The notes: generated by a model from the letters alone, not told the origin. A stretch of 59,740 nucleotides of DNA from Chara braunii (GCA_003427395.1 BFEA01000019.1:3321770-3381509), one strand, 5' to 3'; counted from the first letter of the stretch, positions 21,271 through 32,347 are shown. Program-made: numbers and translations.

Positions 21271-24227
21271 TTGACCCTTCCAAACGCATGCAAAACTGCC
21301 TTCCTCCCACCTTCCCCCAGTTTATCCCTTTGTCTGCTTTCAGTCAGAATAAAGAAGGAACTTGAACTTCACTCTCACACATTCTTTCCTTTTAGTCTGA
21401 TTATGTCTTGAAGAGAAAGTAAAAAGCATAGGGACAACACATGCATACCACAATCATACTCCAGTGAGATAGACAAACATGGGTAGTAGTGGGTAATACA
21501 GATAAAGATGATTTACTTGAAGGTTCCCTGCATCCAGAACTCCTCCTGAGTTTCGACAGAGCTCCCGCCATCGGTGGGTGGACTCCCCACAGAGTCTTGA
21601 CGCGGGCCTACGGGTTGCAATCCCGCCTGCCGCCTTCCTCTTAGAACCGATAGACTAGACTTAGAAGAAGAAGGACAGATGAAGATGGTTATGAGACTCT
21701 AAGATCCAAGAAAGGTGCGCTCAGACTCGCGTGAGAGGGCCTCGTTACCTTCACTCACCTGAGGGCCCCGCAATGGCGGCCAACTGATAGCTTGATCAAC
21801 GAAGTCAAACTGACGAAGTAACCCCTCCTGACGACCTCCCAATTCGCAACACTAACCCGCCCTATTAGTTCAGTCTGATCTCCTCCTCGTCTCAACACCT
21901 CCTCCTCAATTTTTAACCCCAACCACCCAGCAGCTGGTAACAACCCCTTAATGGCTCGCAGCAATATGCAGTACCCCGCAACAGCAGCCCGTGGGCAGCA
22001 GCAGTGCACAACGGCACGCCGTAAATCGCCTGTGCACCGCTCGTAGCAGCCAACGACAATAGCAGTTGTACACAGCGGCGGTCAACAGAAATAGAAGTAG
22101 TCTACAGTAGCCATCGTTCGCACACAGTCCACTGGCGCAGCAGTAGTACCCGACGGAAGTCAAGTAGTAATAGTAGCGGCTCCTCCTAGCTGCAGTTTTT
22201 AGTTGCCGTGGTCTTCAGTGGTTGCTCGCAGCTACGGTAACATATGCTAGCAGTAGCCAAATAGTTCACAACGGTCAAACAACAGCATGCAGCAGAAGCG
22301 GTCAGTAGAAACAGCAGCAGTCTGTGCCCAGCCTTCAGCAGCAGCACACAATAGTAGCTTACACACTATCAACCAACAACCGCAGAATGTGTGCAGTAGG
22401 CAGCTGCAATCTGAGCCCTGCCAACAGGTCCTCCAAGCAGCAGTTCATACCACGGTACATCACGGAAGTCTGGCCGTTGTTGTCCATCAGTGCACAATAA
22501 GCCCCCAATTTGGCAACTGAGATACAGCAGCAGCCGCACTGCATGGGCTATGCCCGACTCTGCTGCATGCTCCAAGCGGGTGAGCCGCCCGGGTGGCTCA
22601 CGATTAGGCCGTCACGACTCGAAACTCCTTCGGAAAAGTTGAGGCCCCTCGGGTGACACACCCGCAGACAACCCCACCACTATCTTTGGCGGTGAACGGC
22701 ATGCCCCCGCTCACCTTTTGCCGCAGACTACCCGCTCCCTCTCTCTCTCTCTTGCTCCCGTATCTACCACTCCACTTCCTGAAGCCCAGTCCTGAGCTCG
22801 AGGCCCCCGGTCAATACTACGGCCAAGCGCATCCAGATCACGTCAAGCAGGGTCATGCGCGTGCGCCCGAAGATGCCAGCTTACCGCTTTAATGAGAGAA
22901 CTAACTGCGCCAATCTCCCCTGCGTCTCCTTCGTTACCCGGTAAGTGCCTTCCCATCACGACTTCTTTCCCCCTTGGCCTTCAATCGACACCTGGTCCCA
23001 CTTCGCGCCCGATTCCTATCCGTTGCCAAAGTTATCGTGACACGGACGACACTCCTCAGAAGCGGCCCTGATTACAAGTTAATCACGACGAGGGGAAAGA
23101 CAAGCACGAGCCAGGAGATGAATCTGCGAGCTGCACGTCACCAAAACTGGATCAAAGTATACGGCCACGGCCCCGCTCCACTACTCCCGAAACGTGCGAG
23201 GTGATAGCGAATCCCTCTCCGGAACGTGGGGGGATACACCGCCCCTTCATTCACACGCACGGACTCAGATAGCTAGCTGGTAGCTTCCTCCGTCGGTATG
23301 GTAAGAAACGTACCGGCCCAGTAGGTAAGTCTCCAGCTCTGCAGCTGGCCTCTGTCACTTCCCTCTCTCTCGTACACCCTCGCACCTACCTCAATGTCAT
23401 GTCCGTTCAGAAAAAATGCAAAACCTGAGCGTGAACCTTCCGCCAAAAACTGGGAAGATTCATCGTTATTTCCATAGTCGCTTTCACCTCGCGCCTGGCC
23501 CGTTCTGCACAGCGCATCCCCTACCACTAAGCCTGGCCAGCCCAGTGCTCGAATGCAAGATCTGATGTTACTATCAGACTCGCCATACCTCCAAACCCCG
23601 AATTTGAATCTTCGTTCGCCCGTTTTCACTAAGAAACGGGCGAAATATGATTTACTTCCTCACCATTTCTACCACTCTCCCGTCACTCTTCTCCATACCC
23701 TGCATATCAACCTTTCCTTCTCCTCATATTCTACCAATCTACCACTAAAACTAACATCACTAACGCATTCGCCCTACTCTAAAACCCCCGAATCGAATTC
23801 TCCCTCGCTCGTTTTCACTCAGAAGCGAGCAAGATACTCGTCTTTCCTCGTTTTCCTTTTTCACTCCTCGGCATAGCCCGCGCGCTCATTTTCTGTCCTA
23901 TCTCCCATTCCACTAATCCCTTGCCAAATCTAGCTCCACCACTACTCTCGCCCGATACCAAACCCCCAACTCCAAGTGTTCTCCTACCTAGTTCCGCGAA
24001 GGAACGGGAGAACAAGCTCTTCCTCCCCCTCGCTCCTTCATTGCTCCGCCATGCCCGATTCCCTTCTCACTGCGCATGTACTTGGCGCAAATTTGTGTCT
24101 AGGTCCATCCCCCCCTTCTTCGTCACTCCTTTCGGTCTGTAATAAGGATAGCGCATCAGCCCGCGGAGCATACATGCAGGCAAACCAATGAAGTCGAGCA
24201 ACAAAAAAGGGAAAAGACTGTCGGGGA

Positions 24228-24322
24228 GGAGTTTTTGCTCACACTCTATACGTGCCATTTTTGCGCAGAGCCGCGCCGATCCCCTCGGCATCATCCCAGC
24301 CTCAACAGATGTCCCGAGGGAC
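24228..24322 (-). pseudogene. Diverged U6 snRNA-like sequence, 5' LTR copy
   Basis: Counterpart of 4399-4493 (offset 19829), differing at a few positions. Minus strand from 24322: GTCCCTCGGGACATCTG ... CTGCGCAAAAATGGCACG. Confidence 0.6.
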
Positions 24323-24399
24323 CCAAGCCTTGGCAGCGCCGCCCCCCCCGACTTCTCATGATCTGTCCGACCACAGTGCCGCCTTGTCTTAGTGCACGC

Positions 24400-24498
24400 A
24401 CCTGGCCTTCGTTCTGGGACTTATGGGCACCAGCCTTGCGCAGGGGCCATGCTAATCTTCTTTGTATCGTTCCAATTTTAACGGATGTCCCGAAGGAC
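24400..24498 (-). pseudogene. U6 snRNA-like sequence, 5' LTR copy
   Basis: Minus strand from 24498: GTCCTTCGGGACATCCG, TTAAAATTGGAACGATAC, then AAAGAAGATTAGCATGG and CCCCTGCGCAAGG. It is unambiguous across the positions that are n in the other copy. The box equivalent to ACAGAGA reads ACAAAGA here; the AGC triad is kept. The 3' third is diverged as in the other copy. Confidence 0.84.
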
Positions 24499-25755
24499 TT
24501 TGCACCCTCCAGCGCCCGCCCGACAGCCAGCCGACCTGAGGGCCCTTCGGATGGAACCAGGTACTAGAAGGTTCGATTAGTCTTTGCCCCTATACCCAAA
24601 GTCCGACGAATGATTTGCACGTCAGTATCGCTGCGAGCCTCCACCAAAATGCCCCGAGGCCCTAGCCGGGGCAATGCCCCGTAGCTCTACCAACGGGCGT
24701 TCACCCTTTTTTTTCTTCGGCATCCCGTACACGTACCCGGCCCGGATTCGTACCGGATTCGCCTTGGTCTGCGCTTCAGCGGTTCAGGGGCGTACTCACT
24801 AAGCTAGGCTCTTGGGTGCCTTCTATACCCACAGCACCGCGCTTAAGCAAAACAACGTCGGGCGCGGCTCCAGCGTAGTTTCAAAACCAGTTTGCAATTG
24901 CACTTCAGGCGCCCCGCAAATACAACACACTCCACCCGACCCTACTGCTGTCTCACGTCCCCGAACAGGATGCGATAAAGAGAAACCGACAAGGGAAAAA
25001 TAAGATAAAAATAAACCTAGTATTACCGGGGGACAGCGGGGCTGTTGGCACGTCATCGGTGCCGCAGGTCGGACCCATTGCCGCGCTTACCAAAAAAAAA
25101 AACAGAGGGGGATAGCCCTCGACCCCTCGGCTTCCTTCGCGTCACTCCGCTTCTTCCGCGTTGATGCCCGCCGGCCTCGATCCCCGTACCGTCGCAGTGT
25201 CAGTCCAATGTCGTAACCCATAGGGCTAAGCCCAAGCCTGGCACCAACAGGCACATACCTCCTAATAAAGAGGTAGTCCCTGGCTCTTAGGGCCAAGGAA
25301 CCGCCCTGGGCCGCTTCTCGGCCTGCGCCTGTACGCATGGCCGCCGAAAGAAAACTCGCGCCGGCCCACCGGCCGTGCCGCGGCTACCCCTATTTGGCCG
25401 TATCCATCACTGTCGATGCCGTCGCCCTCGCACACGCGCTCACCTCGGTCAGACATACCAATCAACAGAAAATATCTCAAATCCCTCCTTGATCAAAAAT
25501 AAAAATAAATATTAATAATATTATTAACCAACGACCGATGTCCGCGCCAACTTTATGATAAAAAACAAAACAAAATCACGAGCACCCTAAACCTGCGCGC
25601 CCACGCACTCTTTACTCTAGTCGACCAACCAGTCAACGTGAAAATTACAGACGCGGCTGCGCCTAGCGCAGTATACTTAAACTTTAAACCAAAACTATTT
25701 TTTACCATTTGCATAAAACAGGGCGGATACCCTTGTAAGGGTATTCGCGCTGACA

Positions 25756-26586
25756 CCGGCGACCCCTCGAATCACATATAAACCCCAGAATCTTAATTAT
25801 CGACACGGCCCACCGGCTCTTCGTCCCGCTAACCGTCAGGTTAGCTTCATCTAACTGTTCCAAGACAGCGTAAATGTCTGTCAGGTGTTGCTCTACGAAC
25901 CTCCTGACGACAGGAGCGACTTCCGTTTCGTCTTTCAGTACCGGTCCTTTTATCGGAAAGTCGTCCAAGAAAACCTCAACTTTATCAGGGATAAAGTCCT
26001 TCAGAACAACTATTATGGCTATCTGAAAGACCGCTACCCCGTTGGTCCATCCCATAGGTACGACCATCATCTGCACTAATCCGAGTGACGTGTGCATGGC
26101 GGTAAGATGCCTATCTCTCAGGTTTAGGGGTATCTCATCGTACCCTGAAAATAAATCGCAGACAGAATAAATAGATCTGCTTGCCGTCCCTTCCGCCAAT
26201 AAATCCGCGTGCGGTATGAAGCCTACATCTCGAATCGTCACCGCATTGACCTTCTGGAGGTCTTGAATCCACTGAATCCTTCCATTAGGCTTCCTTAAGA
26301 AGAACCACCTATTCGCGTACGCACTATCAGATGGCTCTGCCACGTGTGACGCCATCTTCTCCTTGAGAAAGGAAATGACTTCCTCCTTCTCTTTCTGAGC
26401 AAACTTCCACCCAACGTCATTCCAGGGCGTATGCGGAATCGTGTAGATCCTAGCAGGCTTAGCATACCTAGGATCAATTCTTCCTCTTTTTGCGTCACTG
26501 AAGGCTATAGCTTTGTCACAGGTCTTAAGAACTTCCAGCACGCATGCCTTCTCTTGTTCAGTCAAGTTTCCATCTCCTATGTCCAT
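25756..26586 (-). pseudogene. Reverse transcriptase of element 2, truncated by element A
   Basis: Starts MDIGDGNLTEQEK at 26586. RT motifs in order: NGRIQWIQDLQKVN, SVCDLFSGYDEI, MMVVPMGWTNG, and the catalytic box as FLDD (VEVFLDDFPIKG). It reaches LGFICDSRG and is cut at 25755/25756 by the LTR terminus of element A; the open frame runs a further 18 residues into LTR sequence. The connection domain, RNase H, integrase and 3' LTR should lie beyond the other end of element A, outside the window. The region 26590-26880 just upstream has stops in the expected frame. Confidence 0.88.
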
Positions 26587-26882
26587 CTCCGCTATCCTCT
26601 TTTCTGTCAGCCTTTGCGGCTCCTTTTTCTTCTTCTCTTTAATCTCGCTAGCGATATCTTCCTCTGATACACCATCTAGTGCGGACCGCTCTCGAGCTAC
26701 AGCTGCCGGCTTGACTTTCTGAGCTACTGTCTTGTGTCTTTTTGGTCGCCCCCCGTAAGGGGCTGTGCCTTTAAAAAAGACACAGATATCATTCCTCCGA
26801 ATTCCTTATCTTCCGCCTTAGGGTAAGAGCTTCCTCCGACACGGACACGGCTGCCTAAGTCTTCAATCTCTACTATAAGACC

Positions 26883-27803
26883 TTATTCCTCTGTAAGTAG
26901 TGACCCATATTTCTTTTTGCGAAAGCTCAAGGTGCGACCCGCAAGGGTGACCAATTTTTCCGCTGCTAGAATTTCTCTATTCCTCGGATCACGAGGCTCT
27001 ACCGTCTCCATCATAATTCGCCCACCATCTGAACGCTTGATGGAAAGTATCTGGCTTCCATCCGGGCGCTCGATAGTGACAGCATGAACATGGCTCAACC
27101 ATGTCCGTCCCAGTAGCAGCTCTGAGCTGCAGTCCCGGACTGCAAAAACAGGCATCATGACCCTCAACCCTTCGACCTCGATTGCTGCCTTGTGACAAAC
27201 TCCGGCGACCTTCTGCTTCCTTCCATCAACGGTCTTTATCTCGAATTGGTATGATTTATCAAGGTCTAACCCCAATCGCACGACCAGGTCCTCATCTATA
27301 ATGACAGCCTCGCTGCCATTATCGATTACAGCATGAAGGACTACCTCGTCATTGAGAGTAGTCTGTACTGTCCCACTGCCTAGGATATAGAACTTGTCAG
27401 GAGGCACACCCTCCATCCCATCTAAAAACACCGTTGCTGCGCAGTCCGCCTTAGCGACCACGCTCGATACCGCTACAGAAGGTAGTACCTTCTGTTTGGT
27501 AGCCATCTGGACTTCATCGCTCAGGGGAATGCGCGTCTTGCACGTGATCATCTGCAACTCATCTCACGCAGGTCTTGAGGCTGCCAAATACTCTAGTATC
27601 GTACATTGCATCGGTTGCCTAAGCGCGCGTCTGAGAGGCTCGACTGTATCTATATCATCCAAAGTGTTCTTCATCGTAAACTTTTTGGCTCCGCGTTTAC
27701 GTGGTGAGAGTCTAACTTCTTCACCTTCAACCCTTTGGACTGCGCGGATACTGGTCGGATCTGTCTCCTTGACTATAGGAGTTTCCTCCTCGATACCCGT
27801 CAC
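26883..27803 (-). pseudogene. Aspartic protease region of element 2 (one in-frame stop)
   Basis: A single frame from 27803 to 26883, interrupted by TGA at 27561-27563. The retropepsin fold is visible: AVIDNGSEAVIID (catalytic triplet D-N-G, where D-S-G or D-T-G is usual) and a C-terminal SSELLLGRTWL. Residues before it are charged linker. It would cleave the element polyprotein. A frameshift near 27800 separates it from gag. Confidence 0.8.
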
Positions 27804-28826
27804 GCCGGCGGTCTCTGTCTATATCATCATCCCTGCGCCACCGGTCATCCTCCTCCCTACGTCTCTGATCCTCTTCATCTCTACGTCTCTGATCCTCTTC
27901 ATCCCTACGTCTCCAATCCTCTTCATCTCTTCGTCTTCTATCATCTTCCTCTCTCTCCCTCGCATGATAATCAGCCAATGTGCGAGGGTTCCGATCCTCG
28001 ACGCTTCTCCACGGGTCGGTGTTCCGACGATCCCACTGCAGAGAATAGGGAGACCCGGGTTTATCCCGGTACGTAGTTGAGACCTTCGTTTCGAAATTTG
28101 CCATTTGTCTGGCCATTCCCTTCATCATGTCTCTCATCTCCTCTATTACTGCGTCATTATCCCCTGACCGTTGGGGTTTGTCTCTGTCCATCAAATAACG
28201 TCGTTCTGCCCAAGGTTTATCGTTGAAATCTGGGCACCTATCAGTTTCGTACACTTGACGTCTTCTAACTTAAAAAACTCATAAAGATTGGCTTTGTACG
28301 TTGCCCACCTCTTATCCTTTGGTCGGGCTTCCTTTATAACTCGACTCAGACTCGGGTCTGTGTTGAATAAGAAGTTGTCCATAATTTCTCCCTCAGTCCA
28401 CTGACTTCGGTAGGCATGCAACTCCCACTTCTCCAGATATTCAGTAATACTGCATCCCAGGACGGGAGGCCTGGTATCTAATTCTGAAGGTTGATGCGAG
28501 ATGATGAACCCATCTCTCGTCTCGTATGGCAAGGGATGTGATTCCCCCGTCTCAGGGTCAAAAATCCGTCTGGCCATGACAGATCGTTCCCTATCTCTCC
28601 AAAGTTGGTCTCTAATAAACTGGTCTCTCCAGTCTTCTCCTGGACCTGTTCTATCATCTCTGCGCTCATACATAGATGGGCGCTGAATAACTGATTCACG
28701 CCGAAAACTCTGAGGTTCGGTCTGAATCTTCGGTCGTTCTACTGGAGCAGCCCTGTTGAGCTCGGTAACGACAGGAGGCGCCTTCACCTCCAGCTCGCCG
28801 TCGTCCGGCTGCTCTACGGACCTCAA
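27804..28826 (-). pseudogene. Gag of element 2 (frameshift near 28255)
   Basis: The upstream piece 28826-28255 has a gag-like domain near its C-terminal half (SITEYLEKWELHAYRSQW, NFLFNTDPSLSRVIKEARP, RWATYKANLYEFFKLED). After a frameshift it continues as RCPDFNDKPWAERR... and ends in a strongly charged DEEDQRRR repeat. No CCHC zinc knuckle is visible, so the basic repeat may have served for RNA binding (inference). The sequence is distinct from the gag of element A, so this is a different lineage. Confidence 0.78.
27850..27950 (-). repeat. 24-bp tandem repeat encoding DEEDQRRR
   Basis: About four copies of a 24-base unit (plus-strand core GTCTCTGATCCTCTTCAT), in frame with gag of element 2, giving alternating acidic and basic octapeptides. 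Confidence 0.8.
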
Positions 28827-28992
28827 AGGGGCGTTCTGTCGGAGACGCTCTTTGAGATCTCGTAGAGCGCGGTCTGGTGATGCTTGATATACAGCTTGCT
28901 ACTCGTCCGGATGCGGTCCCATCGTGTCAGATTCCATATACTTGTTTTCTCTCCTGGTTGAATTTGTAAGCAGCTCAGGCCTGATTGTTTAA

Positions 28993-29097
28993 CCAGCAGC
29001 CTGGACTTGATGTCAGAACTAGCATCCCGGACCTAATGTCAGAACTGGCAGCCCGAACCTAATGTCAGAACTGGCAGCCCGGACCTATGAAAGAACT
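28993..29097. repeat. 26-bp tandem repeat, four units
   Basis: Units of GGCAGCCCGGACCTAATGTC plus AGAACT, with a few substitutions, between gag and the unknown ORF array of element 2. Confidence 0.85.
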
Positions 29098-29100
29098 CAA

Positions 29101-29433
29101 TCACTCGTCTGCGACCGCTCTCAAAATCGTAATAAGTCTCTCAGCCTCGTCTCGTATTTCGTGCTCACCCTCGATGCCTAAGATTCCCGAATCAAAATAA
29201 AGTTCCCCTTCTTGCCCTTCTATCCAACGAACTCCTCTCCTTATCTCTAGCACTCCTGTCTCTAGTATCCTTACCCTCCTACAAATTCCAGTCGCGAACC
29301 CTCTCAACTCCTCTCGAGTGCAAGATCTCAAGTACTCCCGTATATCCACCAACGCTCTTTGCGCTAGACCTCTCAACCCTTGATGCACAATGCGAGCTCC
29401 TGCCTGCGGGTAATCACCCCCTATGGCCATCAA
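29101..29433 (-). CDS. Unknown small protein D4 of the element-2 array
   Basis: 110 codons, open from MMAIGGDYPQAG. Its middle and end (VLEIRRGVRWIEGQEGELYF ... EIRDEAERLI) resemble the small ORFs at 32090-32347 (ALEIRRGQRYVEYTIYF) and 30991-31213 (VLECVTFQ ... DETVAEARSRI). I do not recognise the family. Its start overlaps the end of the ORF 29414-29800 by 20 bases, so the two may be one broken gene or translationally coupled. Confidence 0.5.
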   Translation of the reverse strand: MMAIGGDYPQAGARIVHQGLRGLAQRALVDIREYLRSCTREELRGFATGICRRVRILETGVLEIRRGVRWIEGQEGELYFDSGILGIEGEHEIRDEAERLITILRAVADE

Positions 29434-29800
29434 ACTTAAAGTATCGAAGCGCTAGACCAACCACTGCCTCATTGCTCCTCCCCTGAATCACCTGACATGG
29501 TACAGGAGGGTTGGGCAACCCCTGAAAGAGCGTTATCTGGGTATCCCAGATTACTTCCTTACCTAGTGCTTGGAACTTATCCCGCTCACTCTCAACCACT
29601 TCTACCGCACGCTCCCAGCACCGACGGTATATCAAATTGCTCTCTCGCTCCACTGGGAGGTAAATCCTAACATCATACACCTCAATGGGGACGAACCGGA
29701 CTGTGATAATGTACAGGCGTATCTTCTCCCAACCGCTGTCCACTAACTCATATGTCACTACTTCGTACGAAATCACTTCTCTTCGCCCCAAGGAACTCAA
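29414..29800 (-). CDS. Unknown protein F of the element-2 array
   Basis: 128 codons. The core (VYDVRIYLPVERESNLIYRR, CWERAVEVVESERDKF) follows the same pattern as the middle of the 276-residue ORF at 32730-33560 (HIYYSRSVRSATYFEGLVHE, FWRCEQKARGIL) and the segment 30051-30275 (IYYSLHLSPYNEVTLSRTW). The N-terminus has a VISYEVVTYEL strand-like run similar to SYEVMVW in the D2 piece. Probably a shortened paralogue. No known domain. Confidence 0.48.
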   Translation of the reverse strand: MSSLGRREVISYEVVTYELVDSGWEKIRLYIITVRFVPIEVYDVRIYLPVERESNLIYRRCWERAVEVVESERDKFQALGKEVIWDTQITLFQGLPNPPVPCQVIQGRSNEAVVGLALRYFKFDGHRG

Positions 29801-29950
29801 TCGCTTGCAGACTCCCGCTAGCTCCTTGTCCGAAGGTCTGTCGCTCGCAAGAAACCTCTCTCCTAGCCTCTAGCTCTCGCTCAGAGACAACCCTTCCTTC
29901 TCTCATTCCTATGGCCTACCTTGAGCACTCCATGCCCACCAAGGCTAAGG

Positions 29951-30275
29951 CTACCAAAATCCTCTCCGCGGACTCCTCCAAGTACTGTAAAATGCCGGAA
30001 AATCGTTTATGTCCCCAAAATCTTCAATCTCTGCCAGAGTCCAAAGGAACTCACTCCGGTACTGGTCGTGTGCTTTGAGGATTCTTATAACCGAACTTTC
30101 TACTATGACCTTTGCAAAGTCCCCTGAAAACTTCCGCCTCACTCTTTAGAAGCCTCTCTGCTCTTCTCGAAGTCTCGCGCCACGTTCTACTCAAGGTCAC
30201 TTCATTGTAGGGGGACAAGTGCAACGAATAATAGATCAGTCGCGCACTCCCCTCCCCTACCCAGAGTCCGGTCAC
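29951..30275 (-). pseudogene. Unknown protein E of the element-2 array (frameshifted)
   Basis: Two overlapping frames give one protein-like series: SARLIYYSLHLSPYNEV, LSRTWRETSRRAERLLKSEA in the first, then FAKVIVESSVIRILKAHDQY in the second. The first part matches the IYYS...W...R.A pattern of the other array members, so this is another broken paralogue. Confidence 0.45.
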
Positions 30276-30428
30276 TCGCGCCTTTTAAACTGCTTCTCTA
30301 GTGCTCTCCACTTCCTCGATCACGGTGAGCCTCTCTAGTTGCTCCAACTGTATTATAACACAAGCGGTTGACCCTTCCAACTTTCCTATAACTCGCATAG
30401 AACATCTTTCACAGCTCATTCTCCCTTT

Positions 30429-30809
30429 TCATTCTTCGTCACCCCCTGCGACATCCTTCTTCTCTCTTGACGTTGCAGTCTCTATCAACTCCTTTTTCCT
30501 TCCTGTCGACTCAAGTGATCCTTCGTCCCCTTGACCTCTCCTCTTGACACTCTCTAGAAATTCTAGCCTCCATCTCCTAAAGAAATCTTTGTCCTTTATA
30601 AAAAGCCTTCTCAGGGTTTTCGTCGCACCTTCTATTTTGCGCAGCTCACTCTTTCTCTTGTTGGGCCCGCAGTCCTGAATCTTGAGGGTGAGTTCCTTAA
30701 CCCGTTCTGCCACTGGTTTAATAATACACTCTTCTACTTTTTTTTTTCTTCCTTCTAGATTTTTCATCTTCTGCGATCCATTTCTCTTCTTACCCTGAAC
30801 TTCTATCAT
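30429..30809 (-). CDS. Small basic, possibly coiled-coil ORF
   Basis: 126 codons, very rich in Lys, Arg and Glu (MIEVQGKKRNGSQKMKNLEG...). Could be a basic segment fused to the array. Low complexity makes the reading uncertain. Confidence 0.3.
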   Translation of the reverse strand: MIEVQGKKRNGSQKMKNLEGRKKKVEECIIKPVAERVKELTLKIQDCGPNKRKSELRKIEGATKTLRRLFIKDKDFFRRWRLEFLESVKRRGQGDEGSLESTGRKKELIETATSREKKDVAGGDEE

Positions 30810-30980
30810 ATATTGCTTCGAGCCTCCGCGGGTGTCTCGTCCCGAATTATCTCCAAGCGCACTCTTCCTTTAACGCATACGATCACCTCATATACTACCC
30901 AGCTCTGTATCGTCCCACCGGAGTGAGTATGAAGCTCGAGGTCTATACCTATACAGCTGTTGCTCGTGCTCTGTTATGAC
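30809..30980 (-). pseudogene. Array fragment D3 ending DETPAEARSNI
   Basis: The minus-strand frame ending at about 30812 reads SWVVYEVIVCVKGRVRLEII then RDETPAEARSNI and a stop. This C-terminus is very close to that of the next piece (YEVMVW...RVELFFDETVAEARSRI, stop at about 30991), showing tandem paralogy. The frame is closed upstream by a stop about 55 codons earlier. Confidence 0.55.
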
Positions 30981-30990
30981 AGGGTAATCA

Positions 30991-31213
30991 TATCCTACTC
31001 CTAGCTTCTGCTACCGTCTCATCGAAGAACAACTCAACGCGTAGGTACCCTGGTGACCACACCATTACCTCATACGATATCTTGGTCTGAAAGGTTACGC
31101 ATTCGAGGACTCTTGGTCTGTATTCTTGAATAAATTCCCTGGCTTGTAGAATACTCTCCTGCTCAGTCAGGCTGTGCTCTATGCGCGCTCTACAGTAACC
31201 GTGAAACCCTCAT
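30991..31213 (-). pseudogene. Array fragment D2 ending DETVAEARSRI
   Basis: Minus-strand frame of about 73 codons: GYCRARIEHSLTEQESILQA, REFIQEYRPRVLECVTFQTK, ISYEVMVWSPGYLRVELFF, then DETVAEARSRI and a stop. No in-frame Met at the beginning. It follows ORF A by about 30 bases. Confidence 0.55.
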
Positions 31214-31246
31214 TCACAAATTGTCTGCTCACATTAATCCCTGCGG

Positions 31247-32044
31247 TCATACGTCCTGGCATCCCTCCTGCTCGCTATGCACAAACAAGTATCTCAGGTC
31301 CTCCAGCCCGACGTACTTGTCTTCTGCGCGCCTTCGACAATAGTTAATTAGATCTGCAGGTCTCAACCAATCCACCCAACAGGTAGCGTCGATCAAGTCT
31401 CTCCGCGTCTCCTTATCCGGAAGTCCCCACCTTACGCAGACTGCGTAGTATGCTTCTCGGAATCGAGGCTCTAGTCCCAGCAGAAGCGCGGGCAGAGTGT
31501 GGTCGACTGCTTCCCTTAAGCAGTCCATACTCCCGTAAGTTTGTTCTATAACAAACCTAGGTAAGACCATCCGCCAGCTCCCTATCGGATGGTAAATCTG
31601 TGGGGGAGGCCCGACCACGATCCGCGTGGTAAAAAACCTACCTTTAGCAGTGCACGCCAGTCGTTGTCTCACTATCGCCTCTGCTAAGACCTCATATTTC
31701 CACCAGGTTCTGCTAGCGCCAGCAAGCGTCAGCCCTATTTCTATATCTCGCGCCTCATCAAACACAAGATGCCGTATTCCCTTCACTCGTCGGGGGAATC
31801 CTTGGTCCTCTGTAATCACCGTCCACATGAAAACCCCTCTCGCCGGCCAAGTTCCGTAATGTCGAATTGACACCCAAGCTCCTTCCTCTAAACGCATCGG
31901 AAGTGGCACATCATATCTCAACGCCGTATCTCTTAGTCCTATCAAATCTCTCACTCTAAGGGACTCTGTTCCTCGTGTGAACACATACGTCAACCACACG
32001 TTCGATTCGCTCCTCATCACCACACGCCTCCCATTCCGCGCCAC
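31247..32044 (-). CDS. Unknown protein A of the element-2 array, 265 residues
   Basis: Intact frame starting MARNGRRVVMRSESN. Visible features are WLTYVFTRG, a Trp-rich middle (GTWPARGVFMWTVITED), a helix-like segment (TWWKYEVLAEAIVRQRL), and the motif WRMVLPRFVIEQTYG near residue 165, then RRRAEDKYVGLEDLRYLF. The motif LP-x-F-[VI]-[VI]-[DE]...G recurs in B (LRVRLPLFIVEELWG) and C (LRVVLPSFVVDSVFG). No signal peptide or membrane span. No function assigned. It lies between the PBS and gag, a place where accessory ORFs are rare. Confidence 0.6.
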   Translation of the reverse strand: MARNGRRVVMRSESNVWLTYVFTRGTESLRVRDLIGLRDTALRYDVPLPMRLEEGAWVSIRHYGTWPARGVFMWTVITEDQGFPRRVKGIRHLVFDEARDIEIGLTLAGASRTWWKYEVLAEAIVRQRLACTAKGRFFTTRIVVGPPPQIYHPIGSWRMVLPRFVIEQTYGSMDCLREAVDHTLPALLLGLEPRFREAYYAVCVRWGLPDKETRRDLIDATCWVDWLRPADLINYCRRRAEDKYVGLEDLRYLFVHSEQEGCQDV

Positions 32045-32089
32045 TCTAATCCTTTTCGACGCACTCTATCTTACGAAGTCACTACCTTC

Positions 32090-32347
32090 TCAGAAAACTC
32101 TACCACTCAGGCTCAAAATAGTCGAGTAAGTGTTGCGCACTCTGCCGTCAGCTGCATGGAAGTAGATGGTATACTCGACATATCTCTGACCTCTCCGTAT
32201 CTCCAGGGCATGCTCGGTTATGAGTCTGATCCGGCGCCCAACGTCGTTCATCGCCTCTTCTTCCCAACCCCCTGTCCTATCTCGTTGCAAGGAAAGGGTC
32301 ACTCTCAGTGTGTCTTTATCTGCCATCTCTACCGGCGCGCCATACAA
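32090..32347 (-). CDS. Unknown small protein D1 of the element-2 array
   Basis: 85 codons. TLRVTLSLQRDRTGGWEEEA and LEIRRGQRYVEYTIYFHAAD resemble D4 (LEIRRGVRWIEGQEGELYF). It ends 46 bases upstream of ORF A and could be its displaced N-terminal part. Confidence 0.45.
   Translation of the reverse strand: MYGAPVEMADKDTLRVTLSLQRDRTGGWEEEAMNDVGRRIRLITEHALEIRRGQRYVEYTIYFHAADGRVRNTYSTILSLSGRVF

Larger units (their letters stand above)
17806..25755 (-). mobile_element. 5' LTR of element A, ~7.95 kb
   Basis: The left border TGTCGAGCGC sits 2 bases from the PBS. The right border GCGCTGACA lies in the RT gene of element 2. 19700-25755 repeats 1-5932. It contains GGCAGC hairpins, the CCATTC array, hairpin units, two U6-like sequences and an N gap (21003-21248). 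The segment 17806-19699 has no counterpart in the window because the other copy is cut by the window edge. About 17920-18240 is similar to 41110-41420 in A'. An LTR of this size is unusual. An alternative left border would be TGTCAAAATA at 19581. Confidence 0.68.

Noticed and set aside
19581-25755. Solo LTR starting TGTCAAAATA at 19581
   Set aside because: Ends TGTCA/TGACA fit, but flanks CCACC and CCGGC are not a duplication, and the PBS at 17786 gives a better border.
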